Shown here: positions 33,567 through 45,891 of the stretch, in pieces | Position numbering within the stretch: the stretch's first letter is position 1 | How the letters are laid out: each line of letters begins with the position of its first letter | Source of the DNA: Proales similis | Lineage: Eukaryota > Rotifera > Eurotatoria > Ploima > Proalidae | Assembly: GCA_019059635.1 (NCBI GenBank) | Contig: JAGVRJ010000006.1 | Span: forward strand, 806,001 to 870,000 | Direction: 5' to 3' | DNA: 64,000 nucleotides | Translations under genes and position numbers: made by a program | The notes under the pieces: model-generated | The model's input: the letters and a program-made list of their open reading frames with translations, nothing else | Told to the model about the DNA's origin: nothing | The model's database searches: none

Positions 33567-36463
33567 CTAAGCGTTTTCGCAAATTAACTCCACAACCTGA
33601 GTGAGTTGACTTTTAGCAGCTGGCGCGTGAGAATCTCAACTTGCAACCTACCCTGGGCTCCATCAATTGAGTATCAATGCATCGGTTCATAGCGCTGGTC
33701 AAGATATCGTCGATCATCACATAAATTAGGTTCTCGTCGTTTACAAAACGCCACAAATACAGCTGAAGGTAATGGCAGTCGACCTGAATCTGCTGGAGGC
33801 CGAACTTGCTGAAAGTCTTCAGGCGCACACATTCGAGAAGCGTCTAAGCGGTAGAGAGATAGAGCATAGAGTGAAATGAGGGCAGCTCAGCAGCCTGTTT
33901 GGCGCTAATTACCTTCAAACTTGCCTTGACCACTGCAGTCAGTACGGACATTTTGGTGAATTCAATCTCGGTGAATATCTCGATTTTCTCAGCGAACAGT
34001 TTCTGAATGTTGCTGAGTATCTTGCTGTCCATCGTGCTTTTGTTCGTAGGTTCGTTTATGCGAGCTACTGACTGCGGTGAGCAGTGTCGATTGTTACCTG
34101 GGCGTGAAGCTCCACGCAGTGCTTCGCTGCGTCTGTCTCGTGCCGAATGTGTTTCGACTCGAATCGCTGCTCCTTTCCTTGCGAGTGCCGGCCTCGAACA
34201 GCTCGCCAACTTGAACGTCAATGCTGGCCATGTCCTCGACGATTCGCTTCATGACTGCGCGCACGTTGCGTGGCTCGACCGTGTTGAGCCAGTCGCGAGT
34301 CTCGACGCTTTTCCGGATCATCTGAGATATGTTCATTGCCTTCACTCGAACATAGTAGTTGATGAGCTCCTTTTACGATTGGCCGGTCAATCGCGACAGC
34401 GCCAGACTTTGATTGCAGCAACTGTTTACCTGAGCCGAATGTTGGAATCGGGCGGCGATGTCACTTTTTGAAGTAATTCCTTTTTTATTATTTATGAAAA
34501 ACTGTTCGTCGGCCAGAGTGAGCTATTCACGGCGAGTAATGGTTCCGATAAAGGCCAAGCGAGTGCAAACACAAGAACTTGATCTCACCAAATAATCGAT
34601 CGCTCCGGTCTCCAACTCCAGACTCAGTCGACACAGAAGCAGCAGAAGAGGAGGAGGAACAGGATCGTGGGAGCCACTTGTGAACGAGCACATTTGCTCG
34701 CACATCCAAGCAAGCAGGCCTACCAGTAGCTTTTCGCGAACGTAGTCTTTGCAGAACGGCTCGTTGAAGTGAACTTTGGCGCTAAAGCTGACGTCTGGCG
34801 CCATAAATGCCTGCAAGGCGATCAAGACGCCCTTTATCTGTTCGACCAGCGACTTGTATGTGCTCTCGAGAAGTGAGCTCAGCTTGTGCTCACGTTCCAC
34901 CAAGTTGCCGGACAGCGCCACGCTCTGCCTCAAATTCATCACCGACTCTAAAGACGAGTTGAAAACGCTCAGCAAATGGGCTCTTTGCTTGGCTCGGCTC
35001 ACCATGAAATCCGTCCTGAAGCGCTTTGTTGTAGTAATCGACTCTTAGCGAGGCCAAAAGCTAGTTTGCCGCACTCGGCCGAAAGGTCCACGCTGGGCGC
35101 CTGCTTGCTCATTGTGTTGATTCGTCGGTAAAATCGATCGATAGCGCGCACGATAATTGAGTTTTCGGTTGAACTCTGGCCGAACGAATCAATTTAAAAG
35201 GAGAAGCGAAATGAACAGGCGATAGAAGCGAAACCTCGAGTTCAAATCGACTCTTCAAAGTCGCGTAGACTTTGAGCCATTGTTCGCCGAGCAAATCTTT
35301 CATTTGGTCTGACTCGCCTTCGGATCTATGGCAAAAGGGATAGAGTTAGAGGTCATGTGACAGCGAACTGGCCGCGATTCAGGTACGTTTTGGGAAAAAG
35401 TGAGTGAAAGTTGTCGACTGCTTCGAGTAGACTGGCCATGAAATGATTGCAGACACGGTCGACAAACTCTAGAATGTCCATGGTGGTCTTTCGACTCTCG
35501 CTCGACTTGTCGTTGGCCAACAGGATCACGTCGGCCTCGAGCAGCTCGCGTTCTTGATTGAGTGCGTGTCGAATTCGAGCGATGTACTCGCTTTTGAGCT
35601 TTTGCTCCTCTTCGCCCAACGAGCTCAGCAGTTTGACACTCTCCTCGGCCTTTTCGAACGAACTGCTCCGCAGCGATTCGTAGAGAAGGAGCTTCAGATT
35701 CTCCACGTGCTGTTTGCATTCTTTTTCGATGGCGTCAAAGGCGCTTAGACTCTTGTACTGCTCGAGAGTGCGACTTGCGTTCGAGTAATAGCGAACAGCA
35801 TTTTCATAGTCCTCGGCCGCAATGAAATCGTTCAGTCTGGTGGGCAGATTGAGCAGAAACTGCAGCTTTCGTAACACGCCGTTCACTCCGCTTAGGCGGC
35901 TGATTTCCGACCTCTTGGAATTGAACGCCGCGCTCAGCTCTCGATTGGCGTCGGTTATGTTGCTCATGTTTGAGACGAGCCGTTCCATTTCGGTCTCAAT
36001 TTGCCTAAAGTCGGTTTTCATCTGAAAATCGATTCGAAACCTGATCGGACTGGAACGATTCTGGCGAGCTATCGGCGCTACCTTTCGAATGGTATCGGTC
36101 ACACTGATGAACTTGTTGTAATTCTCGGCCACAAGAGTTTGCATTTCGCTCTCCAGTTTGCGCGTGTCCTTCACTATTTGCGTCTCCAAGTCCATTATTT
36201 CGTTCAGTGTCTTTTCCTTTAGATTCCGAAACCATTTTGTTTGTGAGCGGGGCAAGTCGGCAGGGCATTGAAGTGGTCGCACACATTACCTTCATCAAGA
36301 ACTTGAGGAACGCGTCCGAATCGAACGAGCCCGAATTCAAGTCGCACGGATTGTCGGATAGCTGCCCGTCGCGCTCCTCTTCTTGGGCCGTGCCTTCCGC
36401 GTAGTAACTTTTTAAAAGGTTCTGGCGCCGCCGCCGCCTTTCTTCGTCCAGTTCCTCTTGCAT
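33567..36463 (-). CDS. VPS51: VPS51, GARP/EARP tethering complex subunit (one frame break)
   Basis: Eleven exons: 36463-36290, 36216-36082, 36021-35369, 35325-35235, 35175-35003, 34947-34589, 34522-34430, 34369-34098, 34036-33913, 33843-33652 and 33596-33567. This gives about 764 aa (human 782). The N-terminal coiled coil has [20 protein letters not shown]. Later segments [43 protein letters not shown] and [20 protein letters not shown] match VPS51, ending in VVELICENA. The product joins VPS52/53/54 (GARP) or VPS50 (EARP) in endosome-to-Golgi tethering. Exon 5 needs one base fewer in a four-base homopolymer (35056-35059) to keep the conserved frame on both sides. This is either an assembly error or a real mutation. 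Confidence 0.9.
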
Positions 36464-36539
36464 TTCGTCTCCCTATCGCTACTCTCTTGAGATGCACCAC
36501 TGACAGACTAATGCTGAAACGTCCGCGCATTCGATTGCA

Positions 36540-36835
36540 TTATAAACCTAAATTAAGTCGAAGCGCGACGACGTCGGCTTCTAATGCGATCTCGTTGAGG
36601 AAGTCAGATTCCAGACCCGCTTTGGCCAACTGATACGTGGCTGGTGGCCTTACGGGCCCAATTTTTTGAATAAATAAGCCGACTGAGTATCCAAAGGCTG
36701 TCGATGCCAGTTGGGGCCGATTACAGCAAACGAGTTCGGTTGGTTCCGTCTTGCACATTCGATGTAAATAGTCAAGTTTGTTGTGCGATGCAATCTGCTA
36801 ATTACCCCAATGGACAAGAGAACGTTCAAAACCAT
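36540..36835 (-). CDS. Possible small two-exon membrane protein, unrecognised
   Basis: Exons 36835-36806 and 36749-36540 give a 79-residue product. It starts MVLNVLLSIG and contains a moderately hydrophobic stretch (LASTAFGYSVGLFIQKIG) followed by a polar C terminus. The intron has GTAATT...AAG ends and is 56 bp, normal for this genome. I do not recognise the family. It sits between the divergent starts of VPS51 and DHX8, with its start only 53 bp from that of DHX8. It could be a real small mitochondrial or membrane protein, or a chance frame. Confidence 0.35.
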
Positions 36836-36869
36836 TGCTGCTGAATTGAAATAACACATTAGCTAGATT

Positions 36870-36888
36870 AAGAGAGAGAGAGAGAGAG
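36870..36888. repeat. GA repeat in DHX8 leader
   Basis: A near-pure AG/GA run lies directly before the DHX8 start codon. GA repeats in 5' leaders can act as promoter elements bound by GAGA-type factors; that role is inference here. Confidence 0.6.
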
Positions 36889-39800
36889 ATGGCGGACGAT
36901 ATTCTCGGCGATTTGGAACGACTCGAACGTCTCTCGCTGGTTTCCAAGGTCTGCACGGAGCTGGACAACCATTTGGGCATAAGCGACAAGGACCTGGCCG
37001 AGTACATCATTCATTTGGCGGAGAAAAACGACACATTCGACAAATTTAAAACGGCACTGGTCGAAGCGAGCGGCAGCGATGACTTTCCGGACTCGTTTGT
37101 GGCAAATTTACTGCGACTCATTCAGAAGATGAATCCGGCCATGCGTGCTCAACAGTCGGATGCGTCGAAAAATCTGACTGGACCATTGACTCAAAGCAAT
37201 CTTCGTCAAGTCGATCCCAAAGTTCAGCGCATTCTTTGTCCAGCGCTCGCTTTGCCCAACGAGGCGCCCAAGCCTGAGAGCGACGTTGACGACAACAACG
37301 ACGACGCAAGGGAACCAGAGCGGGAGAAAGCGTCGGAGCGTTCGGTCAAACGCGAAGCAGAATCGCCTCGTTCGCACAAAAAGCACAAGAAAGAGAAGAA
37401 GAGGCGGCACCGCTCCAGCTCCTCTTCTCCGTCGCCGCGACGAAGACGTTCAAGGTCGAGGTCTAGAGACAGGCGCCGAGAGCGACGAAGAGAGGAGAAA
37501 CGCGAGCGCACGCCTCCGAAAGCGCGCTCTCCCGTCAGACCCAAGCGCGAAGAGCCTGAGGTCGGAGAGATATACGACGGCGTGGTGACCAGCATCATGC
37601 AGTTCGGCTGTTTCGTTCAGCTGCGCGAGTTTCGAAAAAAAGTCGAAGGCCTCGTTCACATTTCGAACTTGCGCGAAGAAGGCCGCGTGAGCAGTGTGAC
37701 CGACGTGGTGCAAAGGCACGACAAAGTCAAAGTGAAAATAATCTCAATGGTTGGCAACAAGATAGGACTGTCGATGAAAGAAGTGGACCAGTTCACAGGC
37801 GCCGATCTGAACGTGGCCAATTCGAAGAGGCTGAGAGGCGAGTTCAGTACGAATAGCGAGAGGACAACCCGAAACCCGGACAGACCGAGTGACCTTGCGC
37901 CGCTGACTGGAATATCGGCCGGAACAAGTCAAGACGACGAGAGCAACGCGTCCAAGAAAATCAAGCAAATCAGCGACTTTGAGAAGTGGGAGCTGAAGCA
38001 GCTCATGTCGGCCAACGCGATTCCTTTGACCGAACTTCCGTACTTCGACGAGGAGACCGGCGTCTTGCAGAAAGTTGAGGAAGAAGAAGACGCGGACGTG
38101 GAAGTAGAGCTGGTCGAGGACGAGTGCGCATTTCTCAAAGGCTACAGCCGCCGCAACTTGACCGACCTCAGTCCGGTGAAGATCGTCAAGAACCCGGACG
38201 GCTCGTTGCAACAGGCGGCCATGATGCAAGGAGCGCTTGCCAAGGAGCGTCGCGAACTGAAAATTGCGCAGCAAGAAGCAGAAGCGGCCGCGGCTCGCAG
38301 CCGTGCTGATGAGGACGATTACGACCCGATGCGTCCTGACGACCCGTTCGCCACGCGTATGGACCAAAGCGCACAAAGCGGAAAGTCCTATCAGTTGGCC
38401 GAGTGGAAGCGAAGCTTGCTCACAGGCTCGAAGGGCTCCTATGGCATCAAGACGAACCTGTCCATGGTCGAACAGCGACAAGGTCTGCCCATATTCAAAC
38501 TGCGAGAGGAGCTCATCAGGGCCGTGCACGACAACCAGGTGCTGGTTGTGATCGGAGAGACCGGCTCTGGCAAGACAACGCAAATCACGCAGTACTTGTA
38601 TGAGAGCGGCTATGCGACCAGAGGCAAGATAGGCTGCACCCAGCCTCGTCGTGTAGCCGCCATGTCAGTGGCCAAGAGAGTGGCCGAGGAGGTCGGCTGT
38701 CGTCTGGGCCAAGAGGTCGGCTACACAATTCGCTTCGAAGACTGCACTAGTCCGGACACCAAGATAAAATACATGACAGATGGTATGCTGCTGCGCGAGT
38801 GTCTCATTGACGCCGACATGCGGCAGTATTCAGTCGTGATGCTGGACGAGGCGCACGAGCGAACCATTCACACAGATGTGCTCTTCGGCCTGATGAAGAA
38901 AGCAGTGCAGAAGCGAAAGGATTTAAAGCTGATTGTGACCTCGGCCACGTTGGACTCGGTGAAATTCTCCGAGTATTTCTTCCAGGCGCCCATATTCACA
39001 ATTCCTGGCCGAATGTTTCCGGTCGAGATTCTCTACACCAAAGAGCCAGAAACAGATTACTTGGACGCGTGTCTGATCACAGTCATGCAGATTCACTTGA
39101 CCGAGCCGCCTGGCGACATACTCGTCTTTTTGACTGGCCAGGAAGAGATCGACACCGCTTGCGAGATTCTATTTGAGCGCATGAAGTCTCTGGGACCTGA
39201 GGCGCCCGAGCTCCTCATTCTTCCTGTTTACTCGGCGCTGCCGTCCGAAATGCAGAGCAAGATCTTCGAAGCAGCACCGCCTGGCTCGCGCAAAGTCGTT
39301 ATCGCCACCAACATCGCCGAGACCTCTCTCACTATTGACGGCATCTTCTATGTGGTCGATCCCGGATTCGTCAAGCAAAAGGTCTACAATCCCAAGACAG
39401 GCATGGACAGTCTGGTGGTCACTCCGATCTCTCAAGCTCAGGCCAAGCAGCGCGCCGGCCGGGCAGGACGAACCGGCCCTGGCAAATGCTATCGACTTTA
39501 CACCGAGCGGGCCTATCGAGACGAGATGCTCGCCACCAACGTGCCTGAGATTCAGCGAACCAATCTGGCGTCGACAGTTCTCTCGCTCAAGGCGATGGGC
39601 ATCAACGATTTGCTCTCGTTTGACTTTATGGACCCTCCTCCCATGGAGACGCTCATCATGGCCTTGGAGCAACTTCACGCTCTCAGTGCGCTCGACGACG
39701 AAGGCCTACTCACCAAGCTAGGACGACGCATGGCCGAGTTTCCGCTCGAGCCTCAGCTGTGCAAAATGCTCATCATGTCTGTTCACCTGGGCTGCGCTGA

Positions 39801-40479
39801 CGAGGCGTTGACCATCGTGTCGATGCTCTCGGTTCAAAACATTTATTATCGGCCCAAAGAAAGAGCGGAGCTCGCCGACCAGCGCAAGGCCAGATTCCAC
39901 CAGACCGAAGGAGACCACTTGACTTTGCTGTGTGTTTACAATGCGTGGAAGAACAACAACTTTTCGAGCACGTGGTGCTTCGAGAACTTCATTCAACACC
40001 GCTCTCTGAAGCGAGCGCAGGACATTCGAAAGCAGATGTTGGGAATCATGGATCGGCACAAGCTTGACGTGCTCTCCTGCGGCAAGAGCACGGTCAAAGT
40101 GCAAAAGGCCATCTGCAGTGGCTTCTTCCGCAACGCAGCCAAGCGCGATCCGCAGGACGGCTACAGAACCCTGGTGGACAGTCAAATAGTTTACGTGCAC
40201 CCGTCAAGCGCCGTCTACCAACGCCAGCCAGAGTGGCTCGTCTACCACGAGCTTGTCTTGACCACCAAAGAGTACATGAGAGAAGTGTGCGCCATAGAGC
40301 CCAAGTGGCTCGTCGAGTTTGCGCCCTCGTTTTTCAAATTCGGCAACCCGACCAAACTGTCCAAGCACAAGCGCGATCAGAAAATCGATCCGCTCTACAA
40401 CAAATACGAGACGCCCAACGAGTGGCGAATTTCAAAGCTCAAAAAGCCCTACTACAATCCGGCTGGCAAATTCGGCTGA
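36889..40479 (+). CDS. DHX8: Pre-mRNA splicing DEAH helicase DHX8/PRP22
   Basis: One uninterrupted exon of 1196 aa (human 1220). The order is an N-terminal helical region, an Arg/Ser-rich segment (around residues 150-220), an S1 RNA-binding domain (from [20 protein letters not shown], about residues 224-305), and the DEAH helicase core. Motif I is [10 protein letters not shown] (about residue 554), motif II DEAH (about 652), motif III SAT (about 684), and motif [15 protein letters not shown] (about 854). The C terminus has the winged-helix/ratchet/OB modules ending [15 protein letters not shown]22 releases spliced mRNA from the spliceosome and proofreads exon ligation. Poly(A) signal at 40562-40567. 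Confidence 0.97.
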   Translation: MADDILGDLERLERLSLVSKVCTELDNHLGISDKDLAEYIIHLAEKNDTFDKFKTALVEASGSDDFPDSFVANLLRLIQKMNPAMRAQQSDASKNLTGPLTQSNLRQVDPKVQRILCPALALPNEAPKPESDVDDNNDDAREPEREKASERSVKREAESPRSHKKHKKEKKRRHRSSSSSPSPRRRRSRSRSRDRRRERRREEKRERTPPKARSPVRPKREEPEVGEIYDGVVTSIMQFGCFVQLREFRKKVEGLVHISNLREEGRVSSVTDVVQRHDKVKVKIISMVGNKIGLSMKEVDQFTGADLNVANSKRLRGEFSTNSERTTRNPDRPSDLAPLTGISAGTSQDDESNASKKIKQISDFEKWELKQLMSANAIPLTELPYFDEETGVLQKVEEEEDADVEVELVEDECAFLKGYSRRNLTDLSPVKIVKNPDGSLQQAAMMQGALAKERRELKIAQQEAEAAAARSRADEDDYDPMRPDDPFATRMDQSAQSGKSYQLAEWKRSLLTGSKGSYGIKTNLSMVEQRQGLPIFKLREELIRAVHDNQVLVVIGETGSGKTTQITQYLYESGYATRGKIGCTQPRRVAAMSVAKRVAEEVGCRLGQEVGYTIRFEDCTSPDTKIKYMTDGMLLRECLIDADMRQYSVVMLDEAHERTIHTDVLFGLMKKAVQKRKDLKLIVTSATLDSVKFSEYFFQAPIFTIPGRMFPVEILYTKEPETDYLDACLITVMQIHLTEPPGDILVFLTGQEEIDTACEILFERMKSLGPEAPELLILPVYSALPSEMQSKIFEAAPPGSRKVVIATNIAETSLTIDGIFYVVDPGFVKQKVYNPKTGMDSLVVTPISQAQAKQRAGRAGRTGPGKCYRLYTERAYRDEMLATNVPEIQRTNLASTVLSLKAMGINDLLSFDFMDPPPMETLIMALEQLHALSALDDEGLLTKLGRRMAEFPLEPQLCKMLIMSVHLGCADEALTIVSMLSVQNIYYRPKERAELADQRKARFHQTEGDHLTLLCVYNAWKNNNFSSTWCFENFIQHRSLKRAQDIRKQMLGIMDRHKLDVLSCGKSTVKVQKAICSGFFRNAAKRDPQDGYRTLVDSQIVYVHPSSAVYQRQPEWLVYHELVLTTKEYMREVCAIEPKWLVEFAPSFFKFGNPTKLSKHKRDQKIDPLYNKYETPNEWRISKLKKPYYNPAGKFG

Positions 40480-40745
40480 TTTCTTTTTCCTGTACATTGG
40501 CTTGTTGTTTGATTAGATATTTATATTTAGCGTGATGCTTTTCTTCTTTTTCTTCTTCTTGAATAAAAGATGAGAATACGCGCCAAAATGTGTCCACATC
40601 GCTCCGAACCTTGGAGCAGTCTCGCATCGAGCGATGCGAGAAATTTGTCTCACAAAATGCATTTCTCCGCTTGCATTCACTCGTTTGAATTAAATCTGCA
40701 CATGCTCGACTTGTCCGTGCGCTCTCTAGGTTAACTATCTCAAAA

Positions 40746-43557
40746 ATGCTGCAATTCTCATCTGATTCAAAGTAAGATTATCCGAATTGCCACTGATCTT
40801 TTAAAACGCCTCAATCAAATCAACCGCGCCAAAGGTATTTGTTCGAGGCAAAGGGCGCCGAAATAAATGTCTACAGCATCGCCAGTGGACATTTGGTTTA
40901 CAAACTGGCCGATCGCAACCAAGACCAGTTGAACACAATCGAGTTCATTTGCCTGAATCCGAACAACAAGTTTCAGCTGCTGAGCATCCATCGCAAAGGA
41001 CAGGCCTGTCTCTGGGACTATGAAGACGGCTTGTTCATCAAGAGCCTCGAAACCGGCCTGCATATCTTGAGTGCTTTCAAAACTCCAAACGGCGACCTAT
41101 TTGTGCTGAATGGCCGCGCGGACGCTGCTCAAAGTCTTCATCGTCTACGCCTTGATGAGCTCAAAGAGCAAATCAGCTCAACATTAGCAAACGAGCTCGT
41201 GCTTACTCAAGTCAAAATCAATCCGATCAATAGGTCGTTTGTCATTGATCCGGAGGTAATTTCTCAACCAAATTCCAACTTGAAATCGCTTTTTGGTTTT
41301 TCATAATTTCTTAGGCGCGCTACTGCGCTCACATTGAAGGAAGAAAGAAGCTCGCCGTGACCAGTCTGGGCTCCAACTCAAAGACAAGCAAGTAGGCCGC
41401 TTCTTTCCCAGTCTGTCTGCTGGTTCTAAACAACAAGCGTGGCAAAGATTCAACGCCAAAGTCGAGCTTACCTGCATTTGTATGCATCCGAACGAAGACT
41501 GCATTGCGACCGGAGCGGCAAACGGAAAGATTTTGCTCTGGTACAACTACCTTGGCGCAGTGGGCGGAGGCAAAACGAAGCCGAGCATCAGCGTTCTGCA
41601 TTGGCATGCTCTTCCAGTGCTCAGCTTGCGATTCAGCACTGAGGGATCTTACTTGCTGTCGGGCGGCCACGAGTGCGTTCTGGTCAAGTGGATGCCAAAG
41701 TCGGGGAAGAAAGACTTTAAGCCGCGTCTGGGTGCCCCGATCGCTTCGATTGAAACGTCCAGTGATAACAACTTGTACGCTGTCAAGTACAACAACAACG
41801 GTGAGTCAAACGAGTCGATAGACAGCTCATAGGTCGCCTAATGCGTATTGATTTAAATGAAGCAATCCACGTCATCTCAAGCAATCTGAGCATTTTGCAG
41901 ACAATTTGCGGCTTCGTGAAAGCGAGCCAATCGTTCAATAGCCCCGAGACCGCCTATCCAGCCGGAGTGAAGTACTTTGCGCCGTTGAGCTGTCTGGTCA
42001 CAAACGGACAGCCTGGCCACGTTCAGTTCCATTCGCTCAAGAACGACGAGCTCTTGTTCAGTCTAGACGTGACCGAAGAGAACTACATCTCTCCAGAGAA
42101 TCTGAATAGGCCCAACGTGCACACCGAAGTGGAGAAAATCGCGTTCAGCTTCGACTACGACTGGATGGCAACTGTGGAGAGAAGAGATGACCGAACAACA
42201 TGCGCTGAGATTCGCCTTAAAATTTGGAGATTCGACCAAAGCAGCAGCAAGTCAGTATTCGCCTCAGAACTGCTCCAAATGTCTGATTGGCGCTAATTTC
42301 TTGCCAAGATTTCACCTAAACACGGTCGTGCGTTTCCCTCATTCGTTCGAAAAAGTCAACGCGATCGAGTTTATGCCCACGAGCGACGTTCTATTCACAT
42401 GCGGCCGAGACGGCTGCTTCAAAACATGGGCTCCTTCTCAGACAATGGCGTCCGCTCGTTCGAGCGAGGAGAAGATCACCTGGGTCTACCACAGCTGCAA
42501 CGGATTTCGTCAGCTAGAGCCAAGCTGCATTGATTTCAACGAGAATCTAGTCGCCATTGGCTTCAAGCAAATAATAACTCTTTGGGACTTTGACCAGCGA
42601 TGGGGTCTAAGTTTTGTGGCCCAGCTTCCGTCTTGCGATCCAACCGATCTAATTAAACAGGCCCTTTTCATTCAGCCATCTCACTTGCTGGCAGTTCATT
42701 CGTACAGCTTGGTCTTATGGACGATCGATAGAGACTCTCCGGCTCATGCGAAATGCGTTTGGAGCGAGTCGACTCGCTCACCAGTGGTTCATGTTCAAAG
42801 AGTCAATGAATCTACACTCGCAATATGCTCTCGATCTGAGTCAACCGGATCAGAAATCGAACCAACATCTGCGTTCACAGGTATTTAAATCGCGGCTTTT
42901 TTTACATTATTATTCAAGCCCATTTGTTCCAATCCAAATCCATGATCCCAATTGCTCGTCTTTGTCTTTTTTAGTATCCAAATTTAAAATTCAGAACGGA
43001 GGGGCCCATTTGAGCAGAAAATTCACGTTTGAATCCTATTCGGCGGGTCAGAGTCATTTGCTCTTTACCGAACCAAATCCACCTCAAGGCGAAGATTCGT
43101 TTGTTCGAGCTGTTCATTTGGACAACCGAGGCGTAAGTTTTCGTATTTTTAAAATTTCTCGGCAAAGCCTAGAGCGCTCGTTTGGCTGCTTTATTTTTTG
43201 TAGATTTTAAGCTATCAGGGCGAACAAGTCGATATCAACAACAATCAAACTGATCAGACAAGAAAAGCGTTGAGCAAGAACCTGCCAGTGTCTGCCCTAT
43301 CGATTGTAGTGGGAGCGAGCCAGTCAACGTTGAGGCTCGATTCCTCCCGAGCGCTCAGTATTGACCGCGACGCTAAACTGCAGTTTGAGTCCACATTCAA
43401 ATTGGTGAGCATTCATTCGGTCGCCTTTTTTGCCCAACTCTCTGACCCGAAAAACTTAATGAAGATCGAAAACACGCCGGCCTACATGCTGCCCAATATC
43501 TCGTCATATGCCACAAATATCCTCGAGTCGATACTTAAAACTAAAAAATTTGAATAA
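40746..43557 (+). CDS. WDR75: WD repeat protein 75 (UTP17), ribosome biogenesis
   Basis: Eight exons: 40746-40771, 40835-41255, 41315-41391, 41448-41800, 41833-42250, 42309-42880, 42975-43132 and 43204-43557 (792 aa; human 830). Phases agree at every junction. WD40 motifs include ACLWDYEDGLFIKSLE, TCICMHPNEDCIATGAANGK, LLSGGHECVLVKWMPK and VLFTCGRDGCFKTW; the pattern and spacing match WDR75, which belongs to the t-UTP part of the small-subunit processome in the nucleolus. The start is unsure: the first exon gives MLQFSSDSK, but the frame is open upstream (LTISK) to a possible acceptor at about 40730, so an earlier exon may encode the first strand. Poly(A) signal at 43582-43587. Confidence 0.88.
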
Positions 43558-43796
43558 AATAACACAGAAAAAAAAGAATTGAATAAAACTAATCGAACAG
43601 CGATAGTGAGCACAGTTGCCTGTTGTGAGTGATGCGAATTTTGTTTGAAGCGAGCGAGCTCTATGAAGCAATCAGAGTCAAGAATTGACTGTCACGTGCC
43701 TGTTTGAGCGGCTTGTGTTATTATAATGGAGCGATCGCTTTATCCAACGAGTTGATTGTGGTCAAACGCACAAACTCAAAATCAGTAAATCAACAA

Positions 43797-44559
43797 ATGC
43801 TGCTCGCTAAATGCAGCCTATTTGTCTCGTTGGCCTTTCTACCAGCGGCAATCTCGCTTTTCCTAACGCCCGACTTTTTAAGAATACCCGCAGGTAAGTT
43901 GTGCCGGTCAACGCCGAGCTAATGCAATCGGCCGTCATAAGAAAGAAAATAAAAGGCAACAAGATCATTTGTGAGCCGTCCTACGAGTCCTACTCGCACC
44001 ACGGCAACAGTGCAGACCCAAAGTTAGAGTGCCTGCATGAGTCGATAATTAAAATCAAAGAGGCCACCCTGATGCCTTCGGTTCGTTCAATTTGCCCGCT
44101 TCAATACGCGTCCAACACGGCGCCGTACAACTGTGGCAACGGAATAGCCAAGAGAGACGTGAGCATCTATCTGAAAGAGCTGTAAGATTTGTTCACTTGC
44201 AACTGCCCGTCTTAATGCTGATCTGAACGCGGTATCAAGATGCAACAACAAAAAGTCGTGCACGTTTTACTTTGGCGAGCTGCCCTCGCTGGCCTGTGAA
44301 TGCTACGACTCGTATTATGACGAAGAGCGATTCGACTCTCCTCGCTTTCATCAATACATCAACGTAACTTATTATTGCCAGACACAGCGACTTCCATGTA
44401 AGCGAATCAAAAGATGCTATTTCGTCGGCCATCTCCTCACAGCTTCGCCATTTAGTTCATCCTTTCGCAAACAAGCGATACAACTCCAAGTTCAGTCCCT
44501 CTCTATTGAGCGGAGTGGACCGCTCTATTTCTTACAATCATTTAATGAAACTCGGATAG
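43797..44559 (+). CDS. Secreted SUEL-like cysteine-rich protein, copy 1
   Basis: Four exons: 43797-43893, 43956-44181, 44240-44397 and 44456-44559 (194 aa). It has a signal peptide (MLLAKCSLFVSLAFLPAAIS). The cysteine pattern (ELCNNKKSCTF then LACECYD then NVTYYC) is like a SUEL/galactose-binding-lectin domain. The C terminus PFANKRYNSKFSPSLLSG is also present in the next gene. Exon boundaries and phases (1, 2, 1) are the same as in copy 2, so the two arose by tandem duplication. SUEL domains bind galactose or rhamnose in known lectins; binding here is untested and the family is assigned from spacing only. It is the first member of the secreted cluster. Confidence 0.7.
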
Positions 44560-45117
44560 TTCGCCTAGATCTCATTTCAAGATCATCAATCGCATCAATT
44601 ACATAGTATGTATGAATGAATCAAGATTCTTTGCCTGATATCTGGCATCGTCGGCATCTCACTTTACTTTTGTCTCGCTTCCTATTTATTCGCCCCTTGT
44701 TTTATCCTGTTGTCTAATTTATTAAAAAAAAATTTTTAAACGGAACCCAGTTCAAAGTTTGCCATTTGATAAGTCGGACTCTGTGAGGGAAATTAAAGCA
44801 AACAGAGTCAATCATGGACATTTAGGACTTACTGATAGAAATTGACAGGCGTTGAAAAAAATGCAAAATCTGATTAGCTCACGCTATTAACGCCCACTCT
44901 TCTTCAGTGAAGCCGAATTTTCTCAGCCAAGTCGACGCACACCACTCGACTAGTTGTTGTTGCTATTAAGCCGGCCAACAAGTAAAAAAAATTAAACAAT
45001 TCTCTCTGCCCTCCTTGCTCGCGCACAATATTGTGGGTCAGGACTGAAGCGGTTTCTCAAAGCTTAAACTGTGCATTTCCGAGTCAAAATATTGTTTTAT
45101 TTCCCTACTTGATTAGA
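44560..45117. other. Gap between SUEL-like copies
   Basis: 558 bases of AT-rich sequence holding the 3' UTR of copy 1 and the promoter of copy 2. No exon is supported. Confidence 0.4.
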
Positions 45118-45891
45118 ATGCTAGGTCGATTGTTTTGTTTATTTATCTTGAATTGTCTCATACAGTTTAATGCTGTATGCGCTTTGTTCTTGCAGCCGGA
45201 CATTATGTTCAATCAATTTAAAGGTAAACAGAAACGATCAAAACGAGCCGATGGTCTAGAATCACAGTTCTAAATTAGCCAATCAAACGTTTTGCCGAAA
45301 TGCCAGGACAGAGGGGATGGTAGCGCCGCCGCCTTTAGTCGCACCGACTCCTTATTTCAGATGCGTCAATGACGCACAAATCAAAATCGTGTCGGCGTCC
45401 ACGTTTCTCTCCACCAGAGGGCAATGTCCTGCTCAGTACAGAAATGCCCAGCGCATTCCCGTCTGCAGGTCAGAGAATTACGTCAACAATGACGTCACAA
45501 ACGTGCTCAAAGAGGCGTAAGTTGAATTGCTTATTTCAAATCGCGTAGCTGAGAATGCATAAAAAACTCGACGATCGTAATCAAACAGATGCAATGGTTT
45601 GACTGAGTGCACGTTCGCTTTCGAAGATTTCGCCCAGCTGCAGTGTTTGCAGTTTGACAACGTTCTAACCACAATTCCGATCGAGTTTCAAAGTGTAAGA
45701 GTAGTTTACAAATGCATGACCAGAAGACCTCACTGTAAGCCAATCAAACAAGCCTTCGCTTGTCAAGCGCCGCTTAAACAAAATAAATTTCAGTCATGCC
45801 GTTCAGCAACAAGCGATACAATTCGAAATTCTCCCCGAGCTTGTTCAACTCGATGAGACGAATCTCTTACAACCGCCTCAGGTCGCTTTAG
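45118..45891 (+). CDS. Secreted SUEL-like cysteine-rich protein, copy 2
   Basis: Four exons: 45118-45266, 45307-45516, 45589-45734 and 45794-45891 (200 aa). Signal peptide MLGRLFCLFILNCLIQFNAV is followed by a basic furin-like site (KQKRSKR), then a short Pro/Val-rich stretch (MVAPPPLVAPTP). The SUEL-like part runs from RCVNDAQIKIVSASTF to KEACNGLTECTF and VYKCMTRRP; EACNG-type motifs are characteristic of this domain. The end PFSNKRYNSKFSPSLFNS matches copy 1. The first intron is only 40 bp (45267-45306), and its placement is the least certain part because the frame through its first half is also open. Secreted, probably matrix-associated. Confidence 0.7.

Noticed and set aside
35176-35234. 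Longer VPS51 intron skipping the [13 protein letters not shown] exon
   Set aside because: It would solve the frame break, but that exon matches the VPS51 family pattern, so it was kept and the frame break reported.
37744-38583. 279-codon antisense open frame
   Set aside because: It lies fully inside the DHX8 coding sequence, a shadow of GC-rich codon usage.
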